Positions 52,500 to 62,241 are shown, counted from the stretch's first letter. The stretch is 64,000 bases of DNA from SB21 sp964415295 (GCA_964415295.1 CAYPYN010000003.1:124001-188000); one strand, 5' to 3'. The notes: generated from the letters alone by a model not told the origin. A program made the numbers and translations.

Positions 52500-54281
52500 T
52501 TGATAAACCTTTTCTTAATACTTTTTCTAAATGGCTGCTCCGCAGACTTATCCCGGGAAGAAGGTATCCGGTTTGTGCCGTATAATATCCAAATCGAGAA
52601 CGGCCCGGTTATCAGGGCCGACTTAGGGAAATTGGAAGTTCCGGAGAACCGGTCCAAGCCTAACGGATCTAAGGTCACACTCCATTTTGTCAGGCTGAAG
52701 TCCACATCGGACCATCCCGGTTCACCTATATTTTATCTGGCGGGAGGACCCGGCGTCTCCGGTATAAGCATGCTGAAAACGGAGCGCCTTATCATTTTTG
52801 AGGCCCTGCGGTCTCTGGGGGATGTGATCATTCCCGATCAAAGAGGAACCGGCATGACACAGCCTCTCATGACTTCCAGTGCGCCGCTCGGTCTTCCGCT
52901 TGATAAAACAATTGATGCGAAGGAAAGTCTTGATGCTTTTGTTGCGCGGATGCGGAAGGTTTCCGACGGATTAAAGAAGCAACATATTGATATTGCAGCC
53001 TACAATACGCGAGAGAATACGGCCGATATGAATGCCATTCGTGAAGCGCTGGGATCGGAAAAAATGACCCTTTGGGGGCATAGCTACGGCTCACACCTTG
53101 GATCAGCGATCATCAAGTATTACGGAGGCTTTGTTGACAAAGCCATACTGAGCGGCGTCAATGGTCTCGATCAAAGATTTAGAATGCCGGACGACGTCAA
53201 TACGGTTTTTGAAGAAATGGACCGGATCATCGACGCGTCACCAAAACTGAGAAAAGAGATACCGTCTCTTACAGCACTGATAAAGCAAGAACTGGAAAAA
53301 CTCGAGCATAAGCCCGTTACCAAAGAGATCTATATTGATCAAAAAAAGATCGCTGTAACGATCGGGCGATCCGATGTTGAGGTCTTTACGGCTATCAATA
53401 TGGGTTCCATCGGTTTTATTCGTGAACTTCCCCAGATGTTCTATAATATGTCGCAAGGCGATTATTATACGGCGGCGGAATATGCCTACAAAACCCTGAA
53501 AATGCGCGCCGAAGGCACACCAATGAGTTTCAGCATGCATTATGCATCGGGGTGTTCCGCGGAAAGAAAGGCCGCCATTGCCGAATCCGCAAATCATGGG
53601 ATGCTTCGCAACGCCATCAATTATCCTTTTATGACCGATGAGCTCCAAGCGATCTGGAGTGTTCCCGATCTTGGCGAAGAATTCAGAGGGCCTTTTAAGT
53701 CCGACGTGCCGGTTCTTCTGATCAGCGGCAATCTCGATGGGAGAACGTCCGTCGGGAATGCGATGGAAGTAAAAAAGAATTTTTCAAAGGCTATTCACGT
53801 GATCTTCAGGAACGCTTCGCATGATGTGCTGGCGCCGCAATCGGTGAGCCTCATGCTTGATTTTCTGAAAGGCCGACCGTTGAAGGATACGATCATGGAT
53901 ATACCTGACTTCGATTTTTACTCACTCAAATCGCGCGCGCTGACCGTTAAATTATCGACCATGCTTATGTTGGACGGAGTAGATAAGTTCAGATCGTTTT
54001 TTTTAAAGCTCAATGCCCCGGAATCGGAAGAATATATCAACAGCACACTGATCCTGCCGGTGGCCTATCAGCTCATCAAGCAAGAAAAACCCGAGCTGGC
54101 CGTCGAAGCCTTGAAGATCAATCAATTGGTTTTCCCCAAAGAGCATTGGCAGATCTGTGCCGCGCTGGGTGATGCTTATAGGGAAACCGGTGACCAAGAG
54201 CAAGCTAAGCATTTTTACAAAAGATCCCTGGAACTTAATCCATTGAGTTTTTCGGCCTATAAATATTATCATAAAAATTAA
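52500..54281 (+). CDS. S33-type alpha/beta hydrolase lipoprotein with TPR-like C-terminus
   Basis: 593 residues, started at a TTG at 52500 because AGGAGG sits 5 bases before it. The chain begins with a short lipoprotein signal (lipobox LNGC). The hydrolase domain has GGPGVSG and PDQRGTGMTQP, the nucleophile elbow WGHSYGSHLG (Ser195), ISGNLDGRTS (Asp) and FRNASHDVLAP (His), as in tripeptidyl or prolyl aminopeptidases of family S33. A C-terminal TPR-like unit (CAALGDAYRETGDQEQAKHF) follows. It is exported, so it probably acts on peptides outside the cytoplasm. It runs tandem with the next genes. Confidence 0.9.
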   Translation: MINLFLILFLNGCSADLSREEGIRFVPYNIQIENGPVIRADLGKLEVPENRSKPNGSKVTLHFVRLKSTSDHPGSPIFYLAGGPGVSGISMLKTERLIIFEALRSLGDVIIPDQRGTGMTQPLMTSSAPLGLPLDKTIDAKESLDAFVARMRKVSDGLKKQHIDIAAYNTRENTADMNAIREALGSEKMTLWGHSYGSHLGSAIIKYYGGFVDKAILSGVNGLDQRFRMPDDVNTVFEEMDRIIDASPKLRKEIPSLTALIKQELEKLEHKPVTKEIYIDQKKIAVTIGRSDVEVFTAINMGSIGFIRELPQMFYNMSQGDYYTAAEYAYKTLKMRAEGTPMSFSMHYASGCSAERKAAIAESANHGMLRNAINYPFMTDELQAIWSVPDLGEEFRGPFKSDVPVLLISGNLDGRTSVGNAMEVKKNFSKAIHVIFRNASHDVLAPQSVSLMLDFLKGRPLKDTIMDIPDFDFYSLKSRALTVKLSTMLMLDGVDKFRSFFLKLNAPESEEYINSTLILPVAYQLIKQEKPELAVEALKINQLVFPKEHWQICAALGDAYRETGDQEQAKHFYKRSLELNPLSFSAYKYYHKN

Positions 54282-54295
54282 CGAAGGAGAGTCCC

Positions 54296-54793
54296 ATGAA
54301 AGCGATGGTTGTAAGTATATTGACCCTATGCAGCCTGTGTGGTGATCTAAATGCACAATCCGTTATGGATTCATCCTCCTATGATTTTTGGGTCGGCGAA
54401 TGGAGTGTAACATGGGATAACGGCAACGGGACCATTGGCAAAGGAACCAATAAGATCGTGAAGATCCTGGACGAAAAAGTGATCCAGGAGAATTTTGCCG
54501 ATGAAACGGGTTTCAAAGGCACCAGCATCTCTGTTTTTAATCCCGCACAAAAAAAATGGCATCAGGCCTGGGCGGATAATCAAGGCGGCTACTTTGATCT
54601 CGAAGGAGAGGTGGTTGGAGATAAAAAAATATTCAAAACAAAGATCAGAGAAGTAAACGATAAAAAGTACATTCAGCGAATGGTTTTTTACGATATCAAG
54701 CCGAAGTCGTTCACCTGGGACTGGGAAAAATCGGAAGATGGAGGGAAGACCTGGACGCTTCAGTGGCGGATAAATTATGTGCGGGTAAAATAG
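54296..54793 (+). CDS. DUF1579-like exported protein
   Basis: 165 residues with a signal peptide (SILTLCSLCGDLNA) and a beta-barrel domain that opens with DFWVGEWSVTW, the hallmark of DUF1579 and related lipocalin-like proteins. It ends with GKTWTLQWRINYVRVK. Members are small-ligand binders or of unknown role. The SD AAGGAGAG fixes the start. It is 14 bases after the hydrolase gene, so probably cotranscribed. Confidence 0.72.
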   Translation: MKAMVVSILTLCSLCGDLNAQSVMDSSSYDFWVGEWSVTWDNGNGTIGKGTNKIVKILDEKVIQENFADETGFKGTSISVFNPAQKKWHQAWADNQGGYFDLEGEVVGDKKIFKTKIREVNDKKYIQRMVFYDIKPKSFTWDWEKSEDGGKTWTLQWRINYVRVK

Positions 54794-54889
54794 AGACGGC
54801 TGGATTTGGAATTATTTCTTTTTTAGCTTAAGAAAATAAGTTATCATGAATATAGAAGATTCTTCCAGGAGAAACCGGTCCGTCGTTCC

Positions 54890-55723
54890 ATGAAACACAT
54901 CGCCGCCGTCATACTTGCTTCCTGGATCTCCTCATGCAGTTTTGCGGAGATCGCTTACAACAATCTTGATTGGTACATGGTTTGGCAGGTCAATAAGTTC
55001 ATTGACCTCGATGCTTCGCAGGAACGTTTTGTAACGCAAGCCGCAGAGGAATATCTAAGCTGGCACCGTGCGGAGGAATTGCCGAAATACCGCTATCTCC
55101 TCAGCCACATTCGGACAATGGCGAGCGACAGTCTGACAACCGATGAGGTTGATTCGATCTATGCTCTTATGAAAGAGAGGATCCTGGTGCTGATGGATTC
55201 GGCCTCCGACGAAACGGCGGATCTCTTACTTTCACTAACGCCTGAACAGATCGACGGGATGGAGAAACGTATGGAAAAGAACAACCGCCGATGGGAAAAA
55301 AAGGACGCGGATGAAGAGTCGGTAAGTAAGAAGCGCACGGAACGGGTACGCGACCGAGTGGAAGATTGGATCGGCCGGCTCACGACCTCACAGTCCGAAT
55401 GGGTGATGCAGTATGCGGCCCAGATGCCGTCTTCTACCGCGCACTGGCTGGAGCACCGCCGCTGGCGTCAAAAGCATCTTCTGCAAATTCTCCGTAGCCG
55501 GGTTGAGACCGCTGAGAAGAAGAAGGCCATAGAACGGTGGGTTACAAGACCCGAAGACGGGCGATCTGAAGAATACATCAAGGTTGACGAGGACATGCGT
55601 GAAGCTTGGATACGTTTTATAGTAGAACTCGATCGCCGGTTGGAACCTTTTCAGAGAAAACTACTTCTGGAAAACCTCACCAAATACATCCGAATAACGG
55701 ATGAACTTATCCGCAAATCGTAA
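54890..55723 (+). CDS. DUF6279-like lipoprotein
   Basis: 277 residues. The lipobox is SSC at about residue 16. The mature N-terminus reads YNNLDWYMVWQVNKFIDLD, close to the YNxLDW start of DUF6279 lipoproteins. The rest is helical and rich in Glu, Lys and Arg, with long amphipathic helices and no enzyme motif. The family is of unknown function. It lies 96 bases after the DUF1579-like gene; AGGAG is 17 bases upstream of the ATG, which is long. Confidence 0.65.
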   Translation: MKHIAAVILASWISSCSFAEIAYNNLDWYMVWQVNKFIDLDASQERFVTQAAEEYLSWHRAEELPKYRYLLSHIRTMASDSLTTDEVDSIYALMKERILVLMDSASDETADLLLSLTPEQIDGMEKRMEKNNRRWEKKDADEESVSKKRTERVRDRVEDWIGRLTTSQSEWVMQYAAQMPSSTAHWLEHRRWRQKHLLQILRSRVETAEKKKAIERWVTRPEDGRSEEYIKVDEDMREAWIRFIVELDRRLEPFQRKLLLENLTKYIRITDELIRKS

Positions 55724-55864
55724 AACTCGGTTTTCAGGCACGGTTTCTTTCAATATCATGTGTCCTTGATTTTAGCCTCGCGGATACCGACATTGGTAGG
55801 AACGGAAGTCTGAGAACCAGCCTCCGTCGATACCGCTTCAACCATATTATTTTTTTGGTTTTTT

Positions 55865-56305
55865 ATGATACGCTCGTCGCGATATTTTTCCTTGTTCACC
55901 GGGGTGCCCACCATACTTCTCTTGCTGACCAGCTGTACTCCCAAAAAAGAGGCCGGAGTATCTCGTCTAACGGCTCAGGGAAAGGAAAAACTTCCTATTG
56001 AGTTGTGCCTGATCACGGGACAGCGTAAAGGCTACACGGCCCATGCCGAATGGAAGTACGCGGAAACGGGTTCGCAGGACACGCTGGCGATTCAGATCAC
56101 ACTAGAACCCGGAGTTCCGACCAAATTTGTTCGCGGAACTTATACATGGAAAACCTTTAGTGGCGAAGTAACCTGTTCGTCGATCGATTTTTTTGGAGGA
56201 CAGGGCGGTAGGCCGAGTATCGGAGGAAATTTTTCTTTTTCCACCACCGACGGAGAAAAATATGTTGTATTCCTGCCGACGACAGGATTGCAGAATCAAA
56301 GATGA
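55865..56305 (+). CDS. Unrecognised lipoprotein
   Basis: 146 residues with a lipoprotein signal (lipobox LTSC, about residue 24). The mature part is probably beta-rich, with two cysteines (ELCLITG and EVTCSSID) that could form a disulfide. No family is recognised. The ATG has no SD, but the signal peptide supports the frame. It is 44 bases before the S37 peptidase gene on the same strand. Confidence 0.6.
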   Translation: MIRSSRYFSLFTGVPTILLLLTSCTPKKEAGVSRLTAQGKEKLPIELCLITGQRKGYTAHAEWKYAETGSQDTLAIQITLEPGVPTKFVRGTYTWKTFSGEVTCSSIDFFGGQGGRPSIGGNFSFSTTDGEKYVVFLPTTGLQNQR

Positions 56306-56349
56306 GGTAATATGTTAGGACCTTGGTTAGTAACTGACGGAGACAAAAT

Positions 56350-57651
56350 ATGCACATGATCATGGCCGCCTTGTGGCTGATCCGATCGTTGTCATCACCT
56401 GCGGTTTCGGACGAAGGAAGACTTGAGAGGGCATTGTTCGATCTTCCCGGCGTCGCTTTCGAGAAAATATCGGAACCGGACGAGACGTATCTGCGATATC
56501 TGCTTCGCATCAAACAACCGCTCGATCACAAGGATCCTTCCAAAGGATTTTTCTACCAGCGCGTGGTTCTCACCCACCATGGATTCGACAGGCCGACCCT
56601 GATGGACACCCAGGGGTATGAACTCTACTTCGGTAAGAATGAGCTGGAGTATATGCTGGACGCAAATTATCTCAATATCGAGCACCGTTATTTCAGCGAA
56701 TCTACACCGGATACGCTCGATTGGCGTTATCTGACGCTGGAACAAGTGACGTCGGATCTCCACCATGTCAATCAGTTGTTCCGGAAGATCTATCGCGGGA
56801 AATGGGTCAGTACGGGAATCAGCAAGGGCGGGCAGACGACGATCTTCTACAAATACTTTTTCCCGAATGACGTGGATGCCGCTGTACCTTATGTGGCGCC
56901 ATTCAACCAAAGTCTTGAAGATCCGCGCATTTATGTGTTTTTGGATACGGTGGGCAGCGACGAATGCCGCCGGAAGATATTTGATCTTCAGACATTCCTC
57001 TTGGCCAATGAAGATGCCGCTCTGGAAAAATTGAAATGGTACGCCAAAGGCGCCGGCATGACGTTCAATTATCTCGACCATTCACTCGGGAAAGCGTATG
57101 AACTTGCCGTCATGGAGTATTCTTTTGCTTTTTGGCAGTGGGGAGGCCGTTGCGAAGACATCCCGGTAAATCAAAGCCTGGATTCCGCGCTCACTTATTT
57201 CTTGAATGCATCCGGTATCGATCTTTTTGCGGATAAGGCCATGAAAGCCTACGAATCGCATTATTACCAGGCGGCCACTCAAATGGGATATTACGGCTAC
57301 AATATTGCGCCATTCAAAAAATATATCAAACATTTCAGGAAGAACCCATTGGCCTCGTTCCCTCCGAAAGATGCGGGTATATTGAGATACGATAACAGTT
57401 TGAATGAAAAGGTTGCCCAATGGCTCAATGAAGCGGGGAACCATATCATTTATATTTACGGAGGAAGCGATACGTGGAGCGCCGACCGCATGGTTCCGTC
57501 GGCAAAGGTCAATTCGAAAGCTTTTGTTCTGCCTGGTAAAGACCATGGCAAGGCTCGTGTACAATACATGGACAAAACCATGCAGAACGAATTCAAACAA
57601 TTGCTCGGGCAATGGCTCAAAGTGGATGTCAATACGGATGTATTGAAATAG
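56350..57651 (+). CDS. PS-10-type peptidase (family S37) homologue
   Basis: 433 residues. The blocks IKQPLDHKDPSKGFFYQRVVL, LDANYLNIEHRYF, WRYLTLEQVTSDLHHV and GISKGGQTTIFYKYFFP are those of the S37 tripeptidyl aminopeptidases, with the nucleophile Ser158 in GISKGG. GGSDTWSA and PGKDHGKARV probably hold the Asp and His. A short hydrophobic start suggests export, though the signal peptide is weak. GGAG lies 8 bases before the ATG. With the S33-like enzyme nearby it points to extracellular oligopeptide use. Confidence 0.88.
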   Translation: MHMIMAALWLIRSLSSPAVSDEGRLERALFDLPGVAFEKISEPDETYLRYLLRIKQPLDHKDPSKGFFYQRVVLTHHGFDRPTLMDTQGYELYFGKNELEYMLDANYLNIEHRYFSESTPDTLDWRYLTLEQVTSDLHHVNQLFRKIYRGKWVSTGISKGGQTTIFYKYFFPNDVDAAVPYVAPFNQSLEDPRIYVFLDTVGSDECRRKIFDLQTFLLANEDAALEKLKWYAKGAGMTFNYLDHSLGKAYELAVMEYSFAFWQWGGRCEDIPVNQSLDSALTYFLNASGIDLFADKAMKAYESHYYQAATQMGYYGYNIAPFKKYIKHFRKNPLASFPPKDAGILRYDNSLNEKVAQWLNEAGNHIIYIYGGSDTWSADRMVPSAKVNSKAFVLPGKDHGKARVQYMDKTMQNEFKQLLGQWLKVDVNTDVLK

Positions 57652-57671
57652 AATGATTCTTAAGAATCTGA

Positions 57672-58706
57672 TTGAATCAAGTGGATGCATGGCGCCCCAA
57701 ACTTCTTTTCCTTCTTTGGTTCGTAATCGCCTCGGGAGTTGGATGCGAGGACAAACCAACCGGTCCGGATCTGGATAGTGTATTTTCAAGGGCCGGACAA
57801 ATGCCGAATCTCAAATCGCTTATCCTTTTTAAAGACGGTGCGGTGATCAGAGAGGCGTATTTCAACGGCGGGCATGCCGATTCGTCGCACGACGTGCGAT
57901 CCGTGACGAAAAGCGTGATCTCCGCATTGGTCGGTATCGCCATGGATAAGGCCATGATAGATTCTGAAAATCAGGCGATTGGGGATCTGCTGGGCTTCAT
58001 GGTAGAGACGATGGACAGTTCCAAAGCCAGGATCACATTATCTCAGGTTCTTTCCATGACAACCGGGCTGGAAGGCGACGAACTGGCTGATGCGTCAGAG
58101 TACACGCAGTGGATCAATGCGCCGGATCAATTGACGTATACATTAAACCGGCCTTTGGTGCATGTCCCGGGAACACATTTTGCCTACCATTCCGGCGTTG
58201 CGCATCTTTCCTCGGCTATTATCACGAACATCTCCGGCGTATCCACTTACACTTTCGCCGGCCACTTGTTTTCTCCGCTGGGCATTGGTTCCAGCGGATG
58301 GGGGACTGACAAGAGAGGTATTTACAACGGCGGAGCCGGGCTGCGCCTCACGCCGCTGGATATGTTGAAAATCGGCCGGCTTTATCTCGATCGCGGTATG
58401 TACGGCGGAAGCCGCGTGATTTCTGAAGCATGGATTTTGAAAGCTACGACAGCCCGAATTGCGACGTTAGAAAGCATGCCCTTTGCTCAGTTTTACGGTT
58501 ATTATTGGTGGCTGGGCCGCGTCAACGGCCATGACTATTTTTTTGCGACCGGATGGGGCGGGCAGTTTATCGTCGTAGTACCTCAACTGCATCTCGTTGC
58601 GGTTGCGACCAATCGTTGGAGCGGAGTCACCAGCGAAGACGCCCAGGAACAGTGGTATGAAACGATGAATCTCATCATTAATGGAATGGTTGCAGAATAT
58701 CCCTGA
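57672..58706 (+). CDS. Class C beta-lactamase-like serine hydrolase lipoprotein
   Basis: 344 residues. The SxxK motif is RSVTKSV, the Y-x-S/N-type motif is FAYHSGVA, and the third motif is near TGWGGQF. The lipobox is SGVGC. Members of this family include beta-lactamases, D-aminopeptidases and esterases; the mix here looks like an esterase or DD-peptidase. The annotated TTG start (57672) is doubtful, with GTG 57681 possible, and no SD is visible. The gene begins 20 bases after the S37 peptidase stop, so it is cotranscribed. Confidence 0.8.
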   Translation: MNQVDAWRPKLLFLLWFVIASGVGCEDKPTGPDLDSVFSRAGQMPNLKSLILFKDGAVIREAYFNGGHADSSHDVRSVTKSVISALVGIAMDKAMIDSENQAIGDLLGFMVETMDSSKARITLSQVLSMTTGLEGDELADASEYTQWINAPDQLTYTLNRPLVHVPGTHFAYHSGVAHLSSAIITNISGVSTYTFAGHLFSPLGIGSSGWGTDKRGIYNGGAGLRLTPLDMLKIGRLYLDRGMYGGSRVISEAWILKATTARIATLESMPFAQFYGYYWWLGRVNGHDYFFATGWGGQFIVVVPQLHLVAVATNRWSGVTSEDAQEQWYETMNLIINGMVAEYP

Positions 58707-58756
58707 AGCGATTATGATTCTCAATCAAAGAACTAGAACCGATAAAAAGAAACGAT

Positions 58757-59341
58757 ATGTTTAGCGACGAGTATAAAACCGTAGAAGTGCGAGCCGAAGC
58801 CGAAATCTCAGACCGGGGCTCTAAATTTACAGGAGTGATCGTTCCGGCGGATTCACCAGAAAAAGCGGAGGTCTGGCTGGCCAAACTGAAGGACGAATTT
58901 TCGGATGCCGCCGATTATGTCTTTGCCCTGCGCGTTGGGCTCCAGGAATCCCGCGTTGTTGCGAGCGGAGGGAATGAACGCACGGCCGCCGTCGTGGCCC
59001 GCATTCTCGAATCGGAGGATCTGACCAATGTCCTGCTGGCCGTCTTCCGGCGGGCGCAAGATTCAAAGGATCCTTCGGAACAGGCCTATCGTGATGCCGC
59101 GGCGAATGCGGTCCGGCGTGCCAAAGTGGTTACACGGATACTTTTTGACGTGATCCGTTTTCAGATTCCGCGGGACGAACTGGAGAGTATATCCCGATTG
59201 ATAACGGATAACCGCGGCAAAGTGATCCAGACCGTCACGGATCCGGAATTTGTTATCTCTGTTAAGATCCGAAAGCTGCAATCGGAAGACCTGAAGAGAA
59301 TTCTCATAACTTCCACCCATGGGCGGGTCCGTCTTGCTTGA
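58757..59341 (+). CDS. YigZ/IMPACT-family protein, divergent
   Basis: 194 residues. The N-terminal part EAEISDRGSKFTGVIVPADSPEKAEVWLAKLKDEF matches the IMPACT/YigZ fold (given in parts), and LTNVLLAVFRR is a recognisable later strand. The usual family signatures, a DDGEPSGTAG loop and an RYFGGxxLG strand, are replaced by GGNERTAAVV and RRAQDSKDPSEQ. It is therefore a divergent member that may have lost the ancestral activity, or the assignment is only structural. The function is unknown. It is unrelated in content to its neighbours and has a weak SD. Confidence 0.6.
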   Translation: MFSDEYKTVEVRAEAEISDRGSKFTGVIVPADSPEKAEVWLAKLKDEFSDAADYVFALRVGLQESRVVASGGNERTAAVVARILESEDLTNVLLAVFRRAQDSKDPSEQAYRDAAANAVRRAKVVTRILFDVIRFQIPRDELESISRLITDNRGKVIQTVTDPEFVISVKIRKLQSEDLKRILITSTHGRVRLA

Positions 59342-59418
59342 TTTATAGGAATATTAAGAGGCCTCTGGAGTTAATGCGCTAGGAGACATTCAATCAGATC
59401 CCAAACCAAGGAGAGAAT

Positions 59419-60324
59419 ATGTCCATTCGTCCTGTGAAAAGAATCATTGCTTCTAGTCCAACCATGGAAGGAGCCGGGGTGCGGCTTCGAAGAGCTTTTG
59501 GTTTCGGTGATACGGACGAATACGATCCGTTTCTTCTTCTCGATGATTTCCGCAACGAGAACCCCGACGACTACATGGCCGGATTTCCATGGCATCCGCA
59601 TCGTGGGATCGAGACGATCACGTATGTGCTGAAAGGAACCGTCGATCACGGCGACAGTCTCGGCAATGCAGGCTCGCTCGGCGCCGGCGACGTTCAATGG
59701 ATGACCGCCGGAAGCGGGATCCTCCATCAGGAGATGCCTAAGGGGGACGAACATGGGCGCATGCACGGATTTCAGCTGTGGGCCAATCTTCCATCGTCGC
59801 TGAAAATGACGATGCCTCGTTATCAGGATGTATCTTCGGCGGACATTCCAGCGATCACAGACGACGACGGCACGTCCGTCCGTGTCATTATCGGGGATTT
59901 CTGGGGCAAAAGAGGTCCTGTCGAGGGCATCGCGGCCGATCCGCGGTATCTGGATGTTACGGTACTCCCCGGGAAGCGCAAAACCTTAAAAGTGGAAATG
60001 GGGCATCACGCCTTTGCCTATGTTTTTGAAGGATCGGGAAACTTCCGCGACGCCTCCGGTCCGCAGCCAGTGCCTACGGATATCGTTGGTAAGGGCGGAG
60101 AAGCCGTGCCGATGTTGGCCGGCAATCGTTCGCTGGTACTATTTGACCGCGGCGACGAAGTGACCGTACAGGCGGGTGACGAAGGTATTCGATTTCTGCT
60201 CGTGTCCGGTAAACCTCTGGAAGAACCGGTGGCATGGCACGGTCCCATCGTCATGAATACGGAGGAAGAGTTGAGGCAAGCGATCATGGAACTGCGCAAC
60301 GGTACCTTCATCAAGCAACGGTAA
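59419..60324 (+). CDS. Pirin-family cupin protein
   Basis: 301 residues of the bicupin pirin family. The N-terminal cupin keeps the metal site: His59 and His61 in PWHPHRGIET, His103 and Glu105 in GILHQEM. The C-terminal cupin follows. Pirins include quercetinases and transcription cofactors; the metal site is intact, so an oxygenase is possible. The SD AAGGAGAG fixes the start. It ends 23 bases before the DUF3667 gene. Confidence 0.94.
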   Translation: MSIRPVKRIIASSPTMEGAGVRLRRAFGFGDTDEYDPFLLLDDFRNENPDDYMAGFPWHPHRGIETITYVLKGTVDHGDSLGNAGSLGAGDVQWMTAGSGILHQEMPKGDEHGRMHGFQLWANLPSSLKMTMPRYQDVSSADIPAITDDDGTSVRVIIGDFWGKRGPVEGIAADPRYLDVTVLPGKRKTLKVEMGHHAFAYVFEGSGNFRDASGPQPVPTDIVGKGGEAVPMLAGNRSLVLFDRGDEVTVQAGDEGIRFLLVSGKPLEEPVAWHGPIVMNTEEELRQAIMELRNGTFIKQR

Positions 60325-60347
60325 AGTCAGCTAACCGAGTCAACCAT

Positions 60348-61262
60348 ATGTCTGAGACCGAGGAAAAGGCTCCGCAGGCAGACAAAGGGCCGGAGAAGAA
60401 TTGCGCCAATTGCGGCCACCTATTATCCGCAGAAGCCAAGTATTGCATCCGGTGCGGTCAAAAGGATCACGATCTGCATGTTCCGCTGAAGCATCTGCTG
60501 GAAGAAGCCCTGGAGGGTTTTTTACATTTTGACCATGCGTCGCTGACCACTTTAAAAGCCCTGGCGTTCAAGCCGGGATTTCTTACGGCGGAATTTCTTC
60601 GCGGGCGGCGTGTCCGGTATGTGGCTCCGGTACGCTTGTATATCTTCATCAGCTTCTTCTTCTTTCTCCTTCAGGCTTTACCTTCGGGCGAGGTGAAAAC
60701 AGAGAGCAAAGGACAAAGAAAGGGTCTCGCGATTACTTACCACGGTTTTCGTTCCGATTCTCTTCGCGGTGTTTCTGAGCAGCGTCTTGATTCGTTGTTG
60801 CAGGAGCGCGGCACAGAAGTCACGCCGTTCAGCCGATACATTTTGAAACAGATGATCCGTTTGGGCAACGAAGGAACAAGGGAATTTTCGCACGTACTCG
60901 TCAAGGCCGTTTCCTACATGATGTTCCTCTTGATGCCTGTTTTTGCACTTGCTGTGTATGGTTTTTACAGGAAGAAAGCCGTTTACTATATCGGTGCGTT
61001 GATTTTTTCGGTTCATCAGCATGCCTTTGCTTTTTTACTGCTCATTGTGATAAGTCTGGTCAACCGGATGTTCGATCTCTCGTTCCTGTGGTTACTTCCG
61101 TTGATTTTGTTGCCGTTCTATTTATTCTTAGCTTTGCGGTGTGTTTATGCCGAAGGAAGGAGCATGACGCTGTTAAAAACCCTTGCGTTATCCGCCACAG
61201 AACTGCTGTGTCTGGCCGGTCTTTTTCTTACCACCGTCCTTTTCAGCCTGCTGCTATTCTAA
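60348..61262 (+). CDS. DUF3667-like membrane protein with zinc ribbon
   Basis: 304 residues from ATG 60348 (a longer frame from 60234 overlaps pirin). Residues 18-37 hold a CANCG and CIRCG zinc ribbon. VRYVAPVRLYIFISFFFFL begins the first helix, and four or five helices follow. The order ribbon, conserved FLHFDHASLTTLKALAFKPG, then TM region matches DUF3667. The function is unknown. It is probably cotranscribed with pirin. Confidence 0.85.
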   Translation: MSETEEKAPQADKGPEKNCANCGHLLSAEAKYCIRCGQKDHDLHVPLKHLLEEALEGFLHFDHASLTTLKALAFKPGFLTAEFLRGRRVRYVAPVRLYIFISFFFFLLQALPSGEVKTESKGQRKGLAITYHGFRSDSLRGVSEQRLDSLLQERGTEVTPFSRYILKQMIRLGNEGTREFSHVLVKAVSYMMFLLMPVFALAVYGFYRKKAVYYIGALIFSVHQHAFAFLLLIVISLVNRMFDLSFLWLLPLILLPFYLFLALRCVYAEGRSMTLLKTLALSATELLCLAGLFLTTVLFSLLLF

Positions 61263-61412
61263 AGGTGTTCCAAAGATTTTCGCGAATATGTGAAATAATT
61301 GTCTCCGATCCGAGTTATCTTTGAACATTCACTGCCTTATGTTTTTTCAGAAAAATGTTGTGGAATTCACCTTTTTTATCAATATTTATTGAACATATCT
61401 AAACGCTTCTCT

Positions 61413-62129
61413 ATGAATATCAATAAGAAAATTGAAGTTCCCGCTTGTGAAACCTGTGAGACGAGGGAGTGTTCAATTTTTAAGAGTCTGAGTTCCGACG
61501 ACCTTGAGAGCCTATCGCTGAATAAGGCAGGAAACGTCTACAAAAAGGGACAGAATGTCTTTTTTGAAGGGAATCGTCCTTCGGGTTTGTATTGCCTCAA
61601 CAAGGGGAAGGTTAAAGTTTACAAACTGGGTTACGGCGGCAAGGAGCAGATCGTTCGTATTGCTAAAGAAGGCGACATCCTGGGTTACCGCGCACTACTG
61701 AGCGGTGAAAACTATACGGCGTCCGCAACGGCGCTCGAAGACGCTTACATATGTTTTGTACCCAAACAGATTTTCTTCACGATCATGCAGACCAATGCGG
61801 ATCTTTCCATGAAGATGATGCATTTATTGTCTCACGATCTTAAGTCGGCCGAGAATAAGATTGCCGAGATGGCGCAGAAGAACGTTCGTGAGAGACTGGC
61901 TGAAACGCTGCTCATGCTCAGGGAGAATTACGGATTTGAAAACGACCACGGACTGATCACGGTGGCTCTGAGCCGCGAAGATCTCGCCAATCTGGTCGGA
62001 ACCGCAACGGAAACGATCATCCGCCTTTTGTCTGAATTCAAAGAAGAGAAAATGATTGACCTTACCGGACGCAAAATCCGGATTATCAATCAGCAAGCGC
62101 TCATCAAGACCGCTCACCTGTACGACTAA
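61413..62129 (+). CDS. FNR-like transcription regulator with four candidate cluster cysteines
   Basis: 238 residues from ATG 61413. Cys12, Cys15 and Cys20 (PACETCETRECS) precede a cyclic-nucleotide-like sensor domain (about 22-140). Cys114 in AYICFVPK aligns with the fourth cluster ligand of FNR (SMVCEIPF). The C-terminal helix-turn-helix is LSREDLANLVGTATETIIRLLSEF. Four cysteines in this layout suggest an oxygen-labile [4Fe-4S] cluster, though spacing is C-x2-C-x4-C rather than C-x2-C-x5-C of FNR. The next two genes (universal stress protein and ccoI) fit a low-oxygen regulon, and a palindrome upstream of the first is a candidate target. The longer frame from 61299 is rejected as non-conserved. 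Confidence 0.9.
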   Translation: MNINKKIEVPACETCETRECSIFKSLSSDDLESLSLNKAGNVYKKGQNVFFEGNRPSGLYCLNKGKVKVYKLGYGGKEQIVRIAKEGDILGYRALLSGENYTASATALEDAYICFVPKQIFFTIMQTNADLSMKMMHLLSHDLKSAENKIAEMAQKNVRERLAETLLMLRENYGFENDHGLITVALSREDLANLVGTATETIIRLLSEFKEEKMIDLTGRKIRIINQQALIKTAHLYD

Positions 62130-62241
62130 CCTCCTTTTCCATTCCATGAAGACAACCGGTCAAATTGAGAATTTTTTTACTTTTAATTGATAAAAAATTC
62201 ACAAAAACTCCTTATTTTACACGGATTTAGATGCGCAAAAA

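Noticed and set aside
55756..55944. 62-residue open frame on the minus strand before the lipoprotein gene
   Set aside because: No SD, no signal and no family; it overlaps the start of a lipoprotein with a clear lipobox.
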